A stretch of 64,000 bases of DNA, taken from contig NZ_JACGXA010000001.1 in NCBI RefSeq assembly GCF_014138045.1, positions 3,271,001 to 3,335,000 on the forward strand, given 5' to 3'. The position numbers and the translations under genes were made by a program. The stretch is from Nocardioides ginsengisegetis (GTDB lineage: Bacteria; Actinomycetota; Actinomycetes; Propionibacteriales; Nocardioidaceae). The notes below the pieces were generated by a model. The model ran no database searches, was not told where the DNA came from, and saw nothing but the letters and a program-made list of their open reading frames with translations. Shown in pieces: positions 23,216 to 32,077 of this stretch. Positions within the stretch are counted from its first letter, which is position 1; each line of letters opens with the position of its first letter.

Positions 23216-24493
23216 TCAGCTGCGACCGGCTCCAGCGTCGTCGGCGCCGACCAGGTGCACGGTGTTGCCGAACACTTCTTCGCCCCGTCCCATCTGCGCG
23301 TGCGACTTCGGGATGTCGGCGAAGGTCATGACGCGCCCGAGTACGGGATCGATCTTGCCGTCGCGCACGAGGTCGTTGTAGGCGTAGGCCTGCGCATCGT
23401 TCGTACCGTGCGAACCCTGCAGCCTCTTCTGGCGGGTCCAGTGGTAGCGCAGGTCGACCATCGCATCGAAGCCGGTGGTGCCGGCGCAGATGACGACCAT
23501 CCCACCCGGCTGGCACAGGAAGATCGACGTGGGGATCGTCGCGGCACCCGGGTGCTCGAAGACGATGGCCGGCTCCTCCCGACCACCCGCGATGGCCCAG
23601 AAGTCCTTGCCGAAAGCTCGGGCCCCCGCCGTCCACGTCTTCTGCCCGGCGGCGTCGTCGACCAGCGGGGGGATGCCCCAATGGTCGTACTTGCGCCGGT
23701 CCAGGTAGCCGATCGCTCCGTACTTCATGGCGTACTCGCCGCGGTCGTCGCCAGAGACGACCGCGATGGCCCTGCCCCCCGCCGCCTGCACGAGCTGGCT
23801 GGCCTGTGTGCCCAGCCCACCCGAGCCGCCCCACACGAGGACGAGATCACCGTCCTGGACGGTGTTGCCCTCCCACCCCAGAAGCATTCGGTAGGCCGTG
23901 GTGCCCACCAGCGTCGGCGCGGCAGCCTCCGCCCATGACAGGTGCTCGGCCTTCGGCATCAGCTGGTGCGACTGCACCCGGGCGAACTGACCGAACGCAC
24001 CGTAGTTGGTGTCATAGCCCCAGATACGAGCACTGGGAGCGATCATCTGGTCCTTACCGGCGAGGATCCACGGATCGTCATGGTCCCAGACACCTGGGTG
24101 TACGACCACGTGATCACCGACCTGCCAGTCGGTGACGCCCTCGCCCACTGCGTAGACGATGCCCGACGCATCCGATCCACCAATGTGGAAGTCCTCCGGC
24201 TCGCCCCGCTTCTGCCGAGTGGCGACCTGGTCAACTGGGTATCCACGGGCCGCCCACACGTTGTTGTAGTTGACTCCGGCCGCCATGACCGCGATCAGCA
24301 CTTCGCCCGGGCCGATACGCGGCGTGGAGACCACCTCGGGGACGAAGGCCGATGCTGGGTCGCCGAACCGGTCCTGGCGCACCACCTGCGCGTACATTGT
24401 CGAGGGCACCGATCCGATCGGCGGGATTGAGCCGATCTCCACCCTCGAAGCTCCCTGCGTGCTCACTGAAATGCGCTGATCGTCCGCGACCAT
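23216..24493 (-). CDS. Crotonyl-CoA carboxylase/reductase-like enzyme
   Basis: A 425-residue medium-chain dehydrogenase/reductase of the enoyl-CoA carboxylase/reductase family, which reduces enoyl-CoA with NADPH and can fix CO2 (ethylmalonyl-CoA pathway). Family marks are AAGVNYNNVWAARGYP near 71-86, the NADPH motif VWGGSGGLGTQASQLVQAAG near 220-239, VFEHPG near 311-316 and RQKRLQGSH near 354-362. The CO2-pocket Phe-Glu pair of Streptomyces/Kitasatospora enzymes (WGFETN) is WGYDTN here (Y160, D161), while the pocket His is kept (H362) but followed by Gly rather than Phe. Carboxylation is therefore uncertain. Start 24493; a GAGAGG site is about 10 bases upstream. Confidence 0.87.
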   Translation of the reverse strand: MVADDQRISVSTQGASRVEIGSIPPIGSVPSTMYAQVVRQDRFGDPASAFVPEVVSTPRIGPGEVLIAVMAAGVNYNNVWAARGYPVDQVATRQKRGEPEDFHIGGSDASGIVYAVGEGVTDWQVGDHVVVHPGVWDHDDPWILAGKDQMIAPSARIWGYDTNYGAFGQFARVQSHQLMPKAEHLSWAEAAAPTLVGTTAYRMLLGWEGNTVQDGDLVLVWGGSGGLGTQASQLVQAAGGRAIAVVSGDDRGEYAMKYGAIGYLDRRKYDHWGIPPLVDDAAGQKTWTAGARAFGKDFWAIAGGREEPAIVFEHPGAATIPTSIFLCQPGGMVVICAGTTGFDAMVDLRYHWTRQKRLQGSHGTNDAQAYAYNDLVRDGKIDPVLGRVMTFADIPKSHAQMGRGEEVFGNTVHLVGADDAGAGRS

Positions 24494-24580
24494 CCTGTAG
24501 ACCTCTCTTCGATCCGCGGGCCCTCGCCCGCAGCTATGGGTGACGCGCACAGCGTGTCCGGGGACGACACAGTGCATCCA

Positions 24581-24601
24581 CGGGCAGAACGAAGACTTCT
24601 G
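24581..24601. repeat. 21-bp intergenic repeat, copy 2
   Basis: Second copy of the sequence at 1535-1555 (19 of 21 bases), in the spacer between the MFS gene and the reductase gene. Confidence 0.4.
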
Positions 24602-24604
24602 ACC

Positions 24605-25876
24605 TCATCGTTGTGATGTGCCTAGGGGTGTCGATGCGCCGACGATCAGGACACGTTCCCGACGGCGACGCTCTGCGGCCGCCATGGCCAGGATGCCCAC
24701 GGCAGGTCCCACCGCCAGGATCAGCAGCGCCACCCGCCAGGAGTAGTGCTCCACCGCCTGGGGCACTCCCCACAAGGTCAGCATCGTCACGACGAATCCG
24801 AGCGCAAGCTGGACCGACAGGGCTCCGCCTATGTAGTCGGGGTCCGCTGTCTCGGCCACCATGGCTGAGAACTGCGCAGAGTCCGCAATGACCCAGAATC
24901 CCCAGAAGGCGCACATGAGAATCACGACGGTGAGGGGTAGCACAGGGTAGAACACCGCGAGAGCGACGGCGGTGCCCCCCGAGCACACCAGCGCAGTCAT
25001 CGCTGCGCGCGGACGTCCCCAGCGGTCACCGAGCACGCCGCCCACCAGGCAGCCCGCTGCACCGACCCCGATGCACATGAAAGCGAGCAGGGCCGACAGG
25101 CTTTCCGCGTCCGACTGGCTGGCGACCTCAGGCAGTGATCCCAGGAAGAGCCCCAGTCCTGCCCACATCGCATAGAGCTCCCACATGTGCCCGGCGTATC
25201 CAGCATTGGCCAGAGCCACGTCGCGATTACGCAGCGAGCGAAATCCTGCCGCAAGACTGACTGGGCGACGGGGGAAGGGATGGGGCCCTTCACCGCGCAC
25301 GAGAAGGACAACGAGCCCGCCGGACGCAGACAGGAGGCTGGTCGTGACGATGACGAGTCGCCACTCGACCCCTCCGACAGCCGCCACCAGGTGGGGAAGG
25401 GCCGATCCCAAGGTCAGCGCCCCGATCATGATGCCCAGCGCTTTGCCTCGCCCCTTGAGGAACCAGGTCGAGACCTCCTTGATCGCCGGCGGGTAGACGC
25501 CCGCCAGACAGACGCCTGTGGCAACCCGAAGCGGCAGCGCTGCTCCCAGGCCCTCGCACAGGAGAAGACTCGCATTGCAGGCCGCTGCGCCAAGCGCTCC
25601 CCAGAACATGAGGACCCGACCCGGCACGGCGTCGGCGATTCCCATTGCAGCAGACAGCAACGCGCCGACGACGAAACCCAGCTGAACTGCGATGGTCAAT
25701 GCTGCTGTTCCGCCAGGCGTAAGCTCCCATGTGGCTTTCAGCTGGGGAACCACGAAGGTAGCTGAGAACCAGGCGCTCATCGCTAGCAGAGTGCTGAGCG
25801 CGACCAGCGCGACAGCCACGACCGGGCTCGTATTGTTGCCATCACTCATACCTGTAACGCTGCGCGTGAAGGTCAT
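24605..25876 (-). CDS. Major facilitator superfamily transporter
   Basis: A 423-residue, 12-segment MFS permease. The first helix LVALSTLLAMSAWFSATFVV and the loop motif GDRWGRPRAAM after helix 8 (a variant of the MFS GxxxDRxGRR loop) support the family. Its ATG overlaps the stop of the upstream NDP-forming CoA ligase as ATGA, so the two are coupled; a second start (MSDGNN, 9 codons in) is possible. Coupling to a CoA ligase suggests uptake of a carboxylic acid that is activated at once. Confidence 0.87.
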   Translation of the reverse strand: MTFTRSVTGMSDGNNTSPVVAVALVALSTLLAMSAWFSATFVVPQLKATWELTPGGTAALTIAVQLGFVVGALLSAAMGIADAVPGRVLMFWGALGAAACNASLLLCEGLGAALPLRVATGVCLAGVYPPAIKEVSTWFLKGRGKALGIMIGALTLGSALPHLVAAVGGVEWRLVIVTTSLLSASGGLVVLLVRGEGPHPFPRRPVSLAAGFRSLRNRDVALANAGYAGHMWELYAMWAGLGLFLGSLPEVASQSDAESLSALLAFMCIGVGAAGCLVGGVLGDRWGRPRAAMTALVCSGGTAVALAVFYPVLPLTVVILMCAFWGFWVIADSAQFSAMVAETADPDYIGGALSVQLALGFVVTMLTLWGVPQAVEHYSWRVALLILAVGPAVGILAMAAAERRRRERVLIVGASTPLGTSQR

Positions 25877-27963
25877 CGGCCCCCCGTTCGGTCTGCCCGC
25901 GCCTCGGCGGCCCCGGTCAGCCAGCGAAGTCCACCAACGGCACGCACGGCACGATCGACCGAGTCGAAGGTCGCCACGCCGGCCTCGGTCGCGAGCGCCC
26001 GAAGCCTCCTGATCACGTCTTCCTGGACGTCGTGGAGGCTGCTTCGCAGAACGAGCACGAGAGTCCTACCCCGCCGATCCGCGTGGATGATGCCATCCGT
26101 CAGCCGCCACATCAGCGCTTCCGCCACCGGCCGGCTCTCAAGATCGAAGACGGTCCCCACGTCGATGAAGGCGCATACGACGTGGACCTGGTCATCCAGC
26201 ACGACTGCTTCCACGAGCTCCCCCGTGAAGCACTGGTCTCCCGTGTACATCGACCACACCGGCAGGTCGACTGGATTGCTCAGGCTGCACCCGGGTGCTG
26301 AAAAGGGTGCCAGCGCCTTCGACGACTGCTCCCCCAGCACCGGCAGCCGCAAGGCCCACGCATCGGCGGTGTCAGCTCCGACGACTCCCACGCCTCCGCC
26401 GCTACCCAGCAACGCCAACCCGTCGCCAGCGATCTGTTGCGAATGCTGGAGCATGACCAGCGCATCGAAGAACTGGTCGGCGTCATCCACGAGCAGGACG
26501 CCGGCCTCGTGGGCCGCGTCAACGAGTAGGCGCGAGTCGCTGGCCAATGCCCCCGTGTGTGAGGCTGCCGCGGCACTTCCTGTGGTCGTCCTACCACCCC
26601 GGAGGAGCACCACGGGAAGCGAGACCGTTCGCGCTACTCGGAAGAAGTCACCGGCGCCCACGTCGCCCTCGAGGTAGAACCCCGCCACCTTGGTGGCCGG
26701 ATCGGCGTCACAGAAGGCAAGCAACTCAGCAGGGGTGATGTCCTCACAGTTGCCGACCGAGGTGACGAAGCTGTAGCTGAGTCCGATCGCTGCGCCGCGA
26801 CGTACGGCATCGCCGGCGTACGTTCCCGACTGCGACACAACCGCCACGTGTCCCGCGGTTCGACTGCTCGCAGTTGGCGAGATCATGGTGATGCCTACCG
26901 ACGGCGCGTAGTGACCCAGACAGTTCGGCCCCAAGACCCGCATGCCGCCGCTCTGGCTTCCAGAGTTGATGAAGGGTGGGGTGTCAGCCGTGAGGACGTG
27001 GGCAGTTCGTACGCCACGCCCTGCCAGCTCGGACAGCACCGTCGGTACGACGTCGGCCGGAGTGACCACCACCGCGCGTTCGACCCCGAGGGGGAGCTCG
27101 TCGATCCCGGCAAGAGCCGACAATCCGCAAATCGTCTTGCTCGAGCGGCTCACAGGGAAGATCTCTCCGCTGAAGCCCATGTCGAGCATGCCTCGCACGA
27201 CACGGTTACCCATCTTGGCCGGGTCGTCGGAGGCGCCCACCACGGCCACGGATTCGGGGTAGATGGCCGGCCGCAGTTCTTCCCAGGCCGAAGACGGGTC
27301 CACCCCTACCGATGGGCCGACGGGCACAGGTGAACGCGTGGCACGAGCGTCAACAGCGATCACCCGGTGATCGCTCACGATCACGGGGTTGATGTCCAGC
27401 TCGGCGATATCTTCGTGCATGAGGATTCCCTCGATGCCGGCGACAGCCAGGATCAAGCCGATCAGCTCGTCCAGCCTCTCCGGGCATCGCTTGGCGATCG
27501 ATCGCCCGACCTGCGTCCGGGCAATCAGGGCGACTGCCTGCGCACGATCGAGGGGCACCAGACCGAACGCGACATCGCTCCAGTCCTCGATGTGTGTTCC
27601 CCCGCGACCGAACATGACGACTCGTCCGTAACCGGCACTCTGCAGGCCGCCGACGCTGACCTCAAGACCGGGCTCTACCATCGGCTCGACCGTCACGCCG
27701 AGGGCGTCGCCTCCCCCTTCGCGATGCTGGCTCAGGAGTTCATCAGCCTGCTCGGCGGCACGACGCCAAGCGACATCCAGCAGCACCCCTCCGGATTGAC
27801 TCTTGTGCACGAGATCTCGCGCCACCAGCTTGATGGCGACCGGCTGACCCACATCTACGGCGATACGCCCAGCGTCGCTGCCCCGCTCGGCGAACTGGAC
27901 TGGATTCGCGGGAACCCCGTATGACGAGACAAGTGCCCTCGCCTCATCGTCGCGCAGACGCAT
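25873..27963 (-). CDS. NDP-forming acyl-CoA ligase (acetate-CoA ligase family)
   Basis: A 696-residue ligase that makes acyl-CoA from acid, CoA and ATP through a phospho-His intermediate. The order is ATP-grasp first (AIKLVARDLVHKSQSGGVLL near 45-65), then a CoA-binding Rossmann domain (SVAVVGASDDPAKMGNRVVR near 235-255), then succinyl-CoA-synthetase-like domains with VVSQSGTYAGDAVRRG and the phosphorylated-His motif ASHTGALASDS. The ATG at 27963 is used; a TTG at 27981 overlapping the crotonase stop (TTGA) is an alternative. Neither has a strong ribosome binding site. Relatives act on acetate, propionate, pimelate or feruloyl-type acids. Confidence 0.87.
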   Translation of the reverse strand: MRLRDDEARALVSSYGVPANPVQFAERGSDAGRIAVDVGQPVAIKLVARDLVHKSQSGGVLLDVAWRRAAEQADELLSQHREGGGDALGVTVEPMVEPGLEVSVGGLQSAGYGRVVMFGRGGTHIEDWSDVAFGLVPLDRAQAVALIARTQVGRSIAKRCPERLDELIGLILAVAGIEGILMHEDIAELDINPVIVSDHRVIAVDARATRSPVPVGPSVGVDPSSAWEELRPAIYPESVAVVGASDDPAKMGNRVVRGMLDMGFSGEIFPVSRSSKTICGLSALAGIDELPLGVERAVVVTPADVVPTVLSELAGRGVRTAHVLTADTPPFINSGSQSGGMRVLGPNCLGHYAPSVGITMISPTASSRTAGHVAVVSQSGTYAGDAVRRGAAIGLSYSFVTSVGNCEDITPAELLAFCDADPATKVAGFYLEGDVGAGDFFRVARTVSLPVVLLRGGRTTTGSAAAASHTGALASDSRLLVDAAHEAGVLLVDDADQFFDALVMLQHSQQIAGDGLALLGSGGGVGVVGADTADAWALRLPVLGEQSSKALAPFSAPGCSLSNPVDLPVWSMYTGDQCFTGELVEAVVLDDQVHVVCAFIDVGTVFDLESRPVAEALMWRLTDGIIHADRRGRTLVLVLRSSLHDVQEDVIRRLRALATEAGVATFDSVDRAVRAVGGLRWLTGAAEARADRTGGR

Positions 27964-27977
27964 CGTGCCAAGGCCTG

Positions 27978-28820
27978 TCAACGTGTCCGTGCAGCGACAG
28001 CTTCATCGAGCCGAGCTTGCAGGTCCTGCGGGGGATCGGGATACGAGGCCGGTCGCTTCTCCAGGAAGGCAGCGACCCCTTCGGCTCCATCGGGCAATTC
28101 CCTGATAACCGCTGCCAGAGATGGCTCCAGCTGAAGCCCCGTCTCCAAGCCGTCAGCCAGCGTCGAACGCAGTCCCGTCTTGACGGCACGGACAACAGCG
28201 GGCGAGGCGGCTGCGATCGCTTGGCCGAGCGCAACCGCATGCTCCACCGTGTCCTCGGGGTCACAGATCTCGGTGACGAACTGGCAGGCGAGGGCCTCCT
28301 CCGCGTCCATGGGGAGTCCAGTGGCAAGCATCTTGAACGCCGACGGGTACGTCATCACCTCGAGCAGGCGGCTGAGCTGCCCCCCAACAGGTACGAGTCC
28401 GATCTTCGCGCCGACTGCGCAGAAGCGGGCGTTGCGTCCAGCTACCCGGAGGTCACAGTTGAGCGCGAGGATGAATCCGGCGGCATACGCGTTCCCGTTG
28501 ACAGCGGCGATGACCGGGGTGCCCAGCCGAGGTGGGGTCGTGAACGCGGCATTGGCGACGGGGTCGCCAGCCAGCGACGGCTGCTCCATCACCTCCATCA
28601 AGTCGTGTCCTGAGGAGAAGGACTCCGTGCCAGCGCCTGTGACAACGATGACTCGCACCGTCGGATCCCCGTCGGCCTTCAGCAACATCCGCTCCAGCTC
28701 GAGGGTCATGAGTCCGTTGAACGCGTTGCGCTTCGCCTCGTTGACGATCGTCAGGAGACGAACGGCACCGAAGTCCGTGCTTCCGATGCTGCTCGAGATG
28801 ATGTGTGCAGTGTCGCTCAT
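27978..28820 (-). CDS. Enoyl-CoA hydratase/isomerase family protein
   Basis: A 280-residue crotonase. The oxyanion-hole segments are visible: SFSSGHDLMEVM near 67-78 and AAVNGNAYAAGFILALNCDL near 105-124. The usual catalytic Glu of hydratases (PE-hydrophobic-xLG) is replaced in VGAKIGLVPVGGQLSRL, so it may be an isomerase, hydrolase or lyase rather than a hydratase. It is the first gene of a set with the CoA ligase and MFS transporter. Confidence 0.87.
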   Translation of the reverse strand: MSDTAHIISSSIGSTDFGAVRLLTIVNEAKRNAFNGLMTLELERMLLKADGDPTVRVIVVTGAGTESFSSGHDLMEVMEQPSLAGDPVANAAFTTPPRLGTPVIAAVNGNAYAAGFILALNCDLRVAGRNARFCAVGAKIGLVPVGGQLSRLLEVMTYPSAFKMLATGLPMDAEEALACQFVTEICDPEDTVEHAVALGQAIAAASPAVVRAVKTGLRSTLADGLETGLQLEPSLAAVIRELPDGAEGVAAFLEKRPASYPDPPQDLQARLDEAVAARTR

Positions 28821-28898
28821 ACGGGACGATCTGCCTTCCTGTGTCGTGCGCTGGGCGAGCCGCTAGGCATCGTGGAGTATCAGCGGCCCCAATAATCA

Positions 28899-28916
28899 AA
28901 GTGATAGTGCACACTT
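28899..28916. promoter_or_regulatory. Inverted repeat AAGTG-N8-CACTT in the crotonase/PucR divergent spacer
   Basis: The site contains GTGCAC at 28907-28912 and half of the TGATAG-N4-CTATCA motif. On the minus strand CACTATC could be the -10 of the crotonase operon. PucR (29009) is the adjacent regulator. Confidence 0.45.
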
Positions 28917-29008
28917 AGCTTCAACGGCCGCTAGCAGAAGATCGAGAACTTTCGCCGTCGCCTTCGTGGAGTCCCCAACCCACCGGCACCGGCCACCTAG
29001 GGATCTCC

Positions 29009-30259
29009 ATGAACAAGATCGAACCGAACCACCCCGAGCGCCACGGGGCGCTGTCCTCGGACGGGCGGCGCCTCGTCGACCGCCTGGCGAGGCGCAAGTT
29101 GGAGTTGGCGCAAGCCATCGTCGCCGACGTTCAGCGTGAGGTTATGGACTACGGGAGCCTTGGCGCATTGACCATGTCGGACGATGTCCTGGCTACCGCA
29201 CTCCTGACCATCACCGACCTCGTGGACAGCCTGCTGGCGCCGGCCAGCGCTCCCACAGACCACGCCGAGGTGATCCGCCGAAGCGCGTCCCGGCGAGTGC
29301 ACCAAGACGTAAGCTTGCCCTCGTTGCTGCACAGCTATCGCATCTGGGGCGCTCGAGTGTGGCAAACGGTCCTGGAGGAAGCGGCGGACGACCCGGTCCT
29401 GCGCACCGCAGCACTCGAGCTGGCCACTCGCATCTTCGACTACGTGGACCTGGTCTCGGTCACCTTGGCCCAGGTGTACCTCGAGGAAGCCGCTGGGGCC
29501 TACCGCGCTCGCGACGTACTCCGGAGTGACATCCTGGAAAGCCTGCTGCTGGGACGCGCGCTGTCCGACGGCGCACGTGTGGAGATCGCCCGCCTCAATC
29601 TTTCGTCCGACGACCAGATCTGCGTCATCGTCGTCCGTCTCAGCGATGTGCCGCCCGACAAGATGCGTTCCGAGTCCTTGACGGCGCTGCGCGCCTGCCG
29701 CGAGATCCTGGCGGCACACAACACCATCCTCCTCGGAGTTCGTGACAGCGATGTCGTGTGCCTGGTCCGCGTAGCCAATCCGCTGGACGTGGACCATGTC
29801 GTCGCCGGAGCACACCAGTTGGCAACGAGGGGATCACACTGGCGTGTCTGCGTGGGCCGTCCGCACCAAGGCCTCGACGGCATACCTCGGTCATTCCACG
29901 AGGCGCAGGAGGCCGCGGCCGTGGCCGCGTCGCAGCGCCGACGATCGCGTGCAGTCCTCTTCTCCGATGTGATCTTGGATCGCATCCTGGTGCACAGCGA
30001 GTACGCGCAAGACCTCCTTCAGGAGACGGTCAGACCGTTGATGGCGTACGACGACAAGCACTCGGCCGACCTCCTCATCACGCTGCGCGCCTACGTCCTT
30101 CATGACTTCAACATGACCCGCACAGCCAAGGAGCTGCACGTCAACCCCAACACAGTGGCGTACCGGATCAAGAGGATCAGTCAGCTCACGAGCCAGGACG
30201 CCACAACAGCGCAAGGCATCGTGACACTCGCGTTGGCACTTCGGCTGCTCGACGGATAA
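29009..30259 (+). CDS. PucR-family transcriptional regulator
   Basis: A 416-residue regulator of the PucR/CdaR type. The N-terminal 160 residues are helical and probably sense a signal; a GGDEF-like middle region follows; the C-terminal PucR helix-turn-helix reads LRAYVLHDFNMTRTAKELHV then NPNTVAYRIKRI. These proteins often activate neighbouring catabolic genes. It is divergent from the crotonase/CoA ligase/MFS operon. An AGGGA site precedes the ATG. Confidence 0.9.
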   Translation: MNKIEPNHPERHGALSSDGRRLVDRLARRKLELAQAIVADVQREVMDYGSLGALTMSDDVLATALLTITDLVDSLLAPASAPTDHAEVIRRSASRRVHQDVSLPSLLHSYRIWGARVWQTVLEEAADDPVLRTAALELATRIFDYVDLVSVTLAQVYLEEAAGAYRARDVLRSDILESLLLGRALSDGARVEIARLNLSSDDQICVIVVRLSDVPPDKMRSESLTALRACREILAAHNTILLGVRDSDVVCLVRVANPLDVDHVVAGAHQLATRGSHWRVCVGRPHQGLDGIPRSFHEAQEAAAVAASQRRRSRAVLFSDVILDRILVHSEYAQDLLQETVRPLMAYDDKHSADLLITLRAYVLHDFNMTRTAKELHVNPNTVAYRIKRISQLTSQDATTAQGIVTLALALRLLDG

Positions 30260-30334
30260 CTGCTCCCCAGGCATCGAAGGTCGGCGAACGGCACCGTCGA
30301 AAGGACTCTGCGGGTCGGTACTCTGGTCGAGAAC

Positions 30335-30352
30335 GGTCCCCGTTTGTGGACC
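30335..30352. promoter_or_regulatory. Inverted repeat GGTCC-N8-GGACC before TetR
   Basis: Five-base arms, 19 bp upstream of the GTG at 30371; a plausible autoregulatory operator, but short. Confidence 0.35.
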
Positions 30353-30370
30353 AGTGAGAGGGGAAGCTTC

Positions 30371-30982
30371 GTGGTCTACGTTCGTGTGCTTGAACGCGAG
30401 CAACAGATCGTGGCTGCCACCACTCGCGTGTTGAGGGTCACCGGTATAGCCGGGCTGACGATGCGGGCCGTCGCAGCGGAGGCCGAAATTTCGCTGGGCA
30501 CTCTCCACTACGTCTTCCCAAGCAAGGATCAATTGCTGCGCTCAGTAATCGACAGTGTCATCACCGAGCTCGCCACGGTCCTGCGTGACGACGTCGACCT
30601 CGACAAGGGCGTCGCCCACGCCCTCCAGCAGGCAACGTCCAGCTTCTGGTCCCGGTTGGTGGAGACCGACGTTCGCGGACAGATCATGCAGTACGAGCTG
30701 ACCACGTATTCCTTGCGTTCCGAGAAAACCATGGCTCGGACGCAGTACGCGAACTACATCTCGGTCGTGAGCGAGCTCTACGAGCGGGCTGCGTCAGCAG
30801 CGGGAGAGGAGTGTGCGATCGAATTCAGCGAGCTCGCCCGACTGTCGGTCGCCGCCACGGACGGACTCGTCCTCCAATACCTTGCGGATCCCGACCACGA
30901 CCGCGCCATTCGCGACCTCGAGCGGGTGGCAGCCATGCTTGCCGCTCTCGCAGACCCGCGCCCGACACATCCCCGCCGGTGA
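30371..30982 (+). CDS. TetR family transcriptional regulator
   Basis: A 203-residue TetR protein with the helix-turn-helix TMRAVAAEAEISLGTLHYVF then PSKDQL near residues 28-55. The GTG at 30371 is chosen over an ATG-like start 27 bases upstream because AGGGGAAG sits at correct spacing before it. The C-terminal domain resembles the BetI/SCO1712-like class only loosely. It follows PucR on the same strand and is convergent with the esterase. No divergent partner, so the targets are unclear. Confidence 0.83.
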   Translation: MVYVRVLEREQQIVAATTRVLRVTGIAGLTMRAVAAEAEISLGTLHYVFPSKDQLLRSVIDSVITELATVLRDDVDLDKGVAHALQQATSSFWSRLVETDVRGQIMQYELTTYSLRSEKTMARTQYANYISVVSELYERAASAAGEECAIEFSELARLSVAATDGLVLQYLADPDHDRAIRDLERVAAMLAALADPRPTHPRR

Positions 30983-31108
30983 CTCTGACACTTCGCCCAC
31001 CGCCAGCGCCGCTACCCGGACGGCTAGAAGGGCTTCGGCCGTGTGCCTGTGGCTGGTGTGGGGGATTGGGTCCTTCGGGTGCTGCACGCTTGTGGGTTCA
31101 GCTCGCGT

Positions 31109-32062
31109 TCACGACTCGCTCGGTGTCGTCACATCTGGAAGCAGATGCTCGGAGATGAATTGCGCCGCCTCACGGAATGCGTGCTTGGCTTCCTTGGTCC
31201 CACCAATGGGGAAGACGTGAGCCATCTCGGCGTAGGAACGATGGTCGACCGAGGGGCTGATTGCCGCGAGCCGTCGAGCGTCCGAATCCAGAATCTCGCG
31301 ATCACCCGAGAACATCAGAATCGGCGGCAAGTCTTCCTGCGACGCGAAGATCGGGCTGATCCGAGAGTCGTTCCGTTCGACATCGGGGGCCCAAAGGCTG
31401 AAACAGTTGTGCAGGAGGCTCGCCGTGAGCGAAGGATCCCGACCCTCAAGCTGGAGCAGATCAGGCGCGGATGCGGTTCCGTCACAGGGCGGTGAGAAGA
31501 GAACCATTGCCGCAGGTTGCGGCAACCCCTCGTCGCGTAGTGCATAGGCTAAGAGAAGCGCAAACGTAGCGCCCGCTGAGTCACCGAACACAACGATGTT
31601 CGCTGCGCCGTACTGGCTGACCATGTCGAGGTAGACCTGACGTACAAACGTAGTCGACTCCCGCCAGGTCGCCTCGGGCGCAAGCGGGTAGATGGCCGCG
31701 GTCACGTCGGCGTCCGAGACATGGTCAAGCATCCCGGCCGGCAGAGCCCACTGGATTCTCTGCAGATCGAGCACAAAGGCGCCACCGTGGAGATACAGGA
31801 AGTGCAGTCGGGGTGTGCCGGCACCGCGCCGGGAGAGGTGGAGGAGGCGTCCGCCAGGAACGTCTCGCTCGGTGTACTCGAAACGCTTGAGCATGCGAGC
31901 AGATGGCCGGGCGGGGCCCGCGACACGATTCTTCGCGATCGCCTTCTCCAGTCCCTCCATCGTGTCGAAGTGGGGAGCAAGGATCCAGGACGCGACCTTT
32001 CCGACGGCGTACAGCATCCGGCCGGTGATCGGCCCCCGGAGTCGGACGGTGGTGGTGGTCAT
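31109..32062 (-). CDS. Alpha/beta hydrolase (hormone-sensitive-lipase family esterase)
   Basis: A 317-residue esterase/lipase. The oxyanion motif HGGA is in FLYLHGGAFVLDL (near 88-100), the nucleophile in VVFGDSAGATFALLL, the acid in GDREILDSDARRL and the His in AEMAHVFPI. All catalytic elements are present. It is the last gene of the minus-strand operon that begins with the TetR at 38681 and follows the FprA gene by 15 bases. An ester or lactone made in that pathway is a likely substrate, by position only. Confidence 0.88.
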   Translation of the reverse strand: MTTTTVRLRGPITGRMLYAVGKVASWILAPHFDTMEGLEKAIAKNRVAGPARPSARMLKRFEYTERDVPGGRLLHLSRRGAGTPRLHFLYLHGGAFVLDLQRIQWALPAGMLDHVSDADVTAAIYPLAPEATWRESTTFVRQVYLDMVSQYGAANIVVFGDSAGATFALLLAYALRDEGLPQPAAMVLFSPPCDGTASAPDLLQLEGRDPSLTASLLHNCFSLWAPDVERNDSRISPIFASQEDLPPILMFSGDREILDSDARRLAAISPSVDHRSYAEMAHVFPIGGTKEAKHAFREAAQFISEHLLPDVTTPSES

Positions 32063-32077
32063 GCGGGTACCTCCATC

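Noticed and set aside
23216..24493. Plain zinc alcohol dehydrogenase or quinone reductase
   Set aside because: The VNYNNVW, GYDTNYG and QKRLQGSH segments are those of enoyl-CoA carboxylase/reductases, and zinc-ligand motifs are missing.
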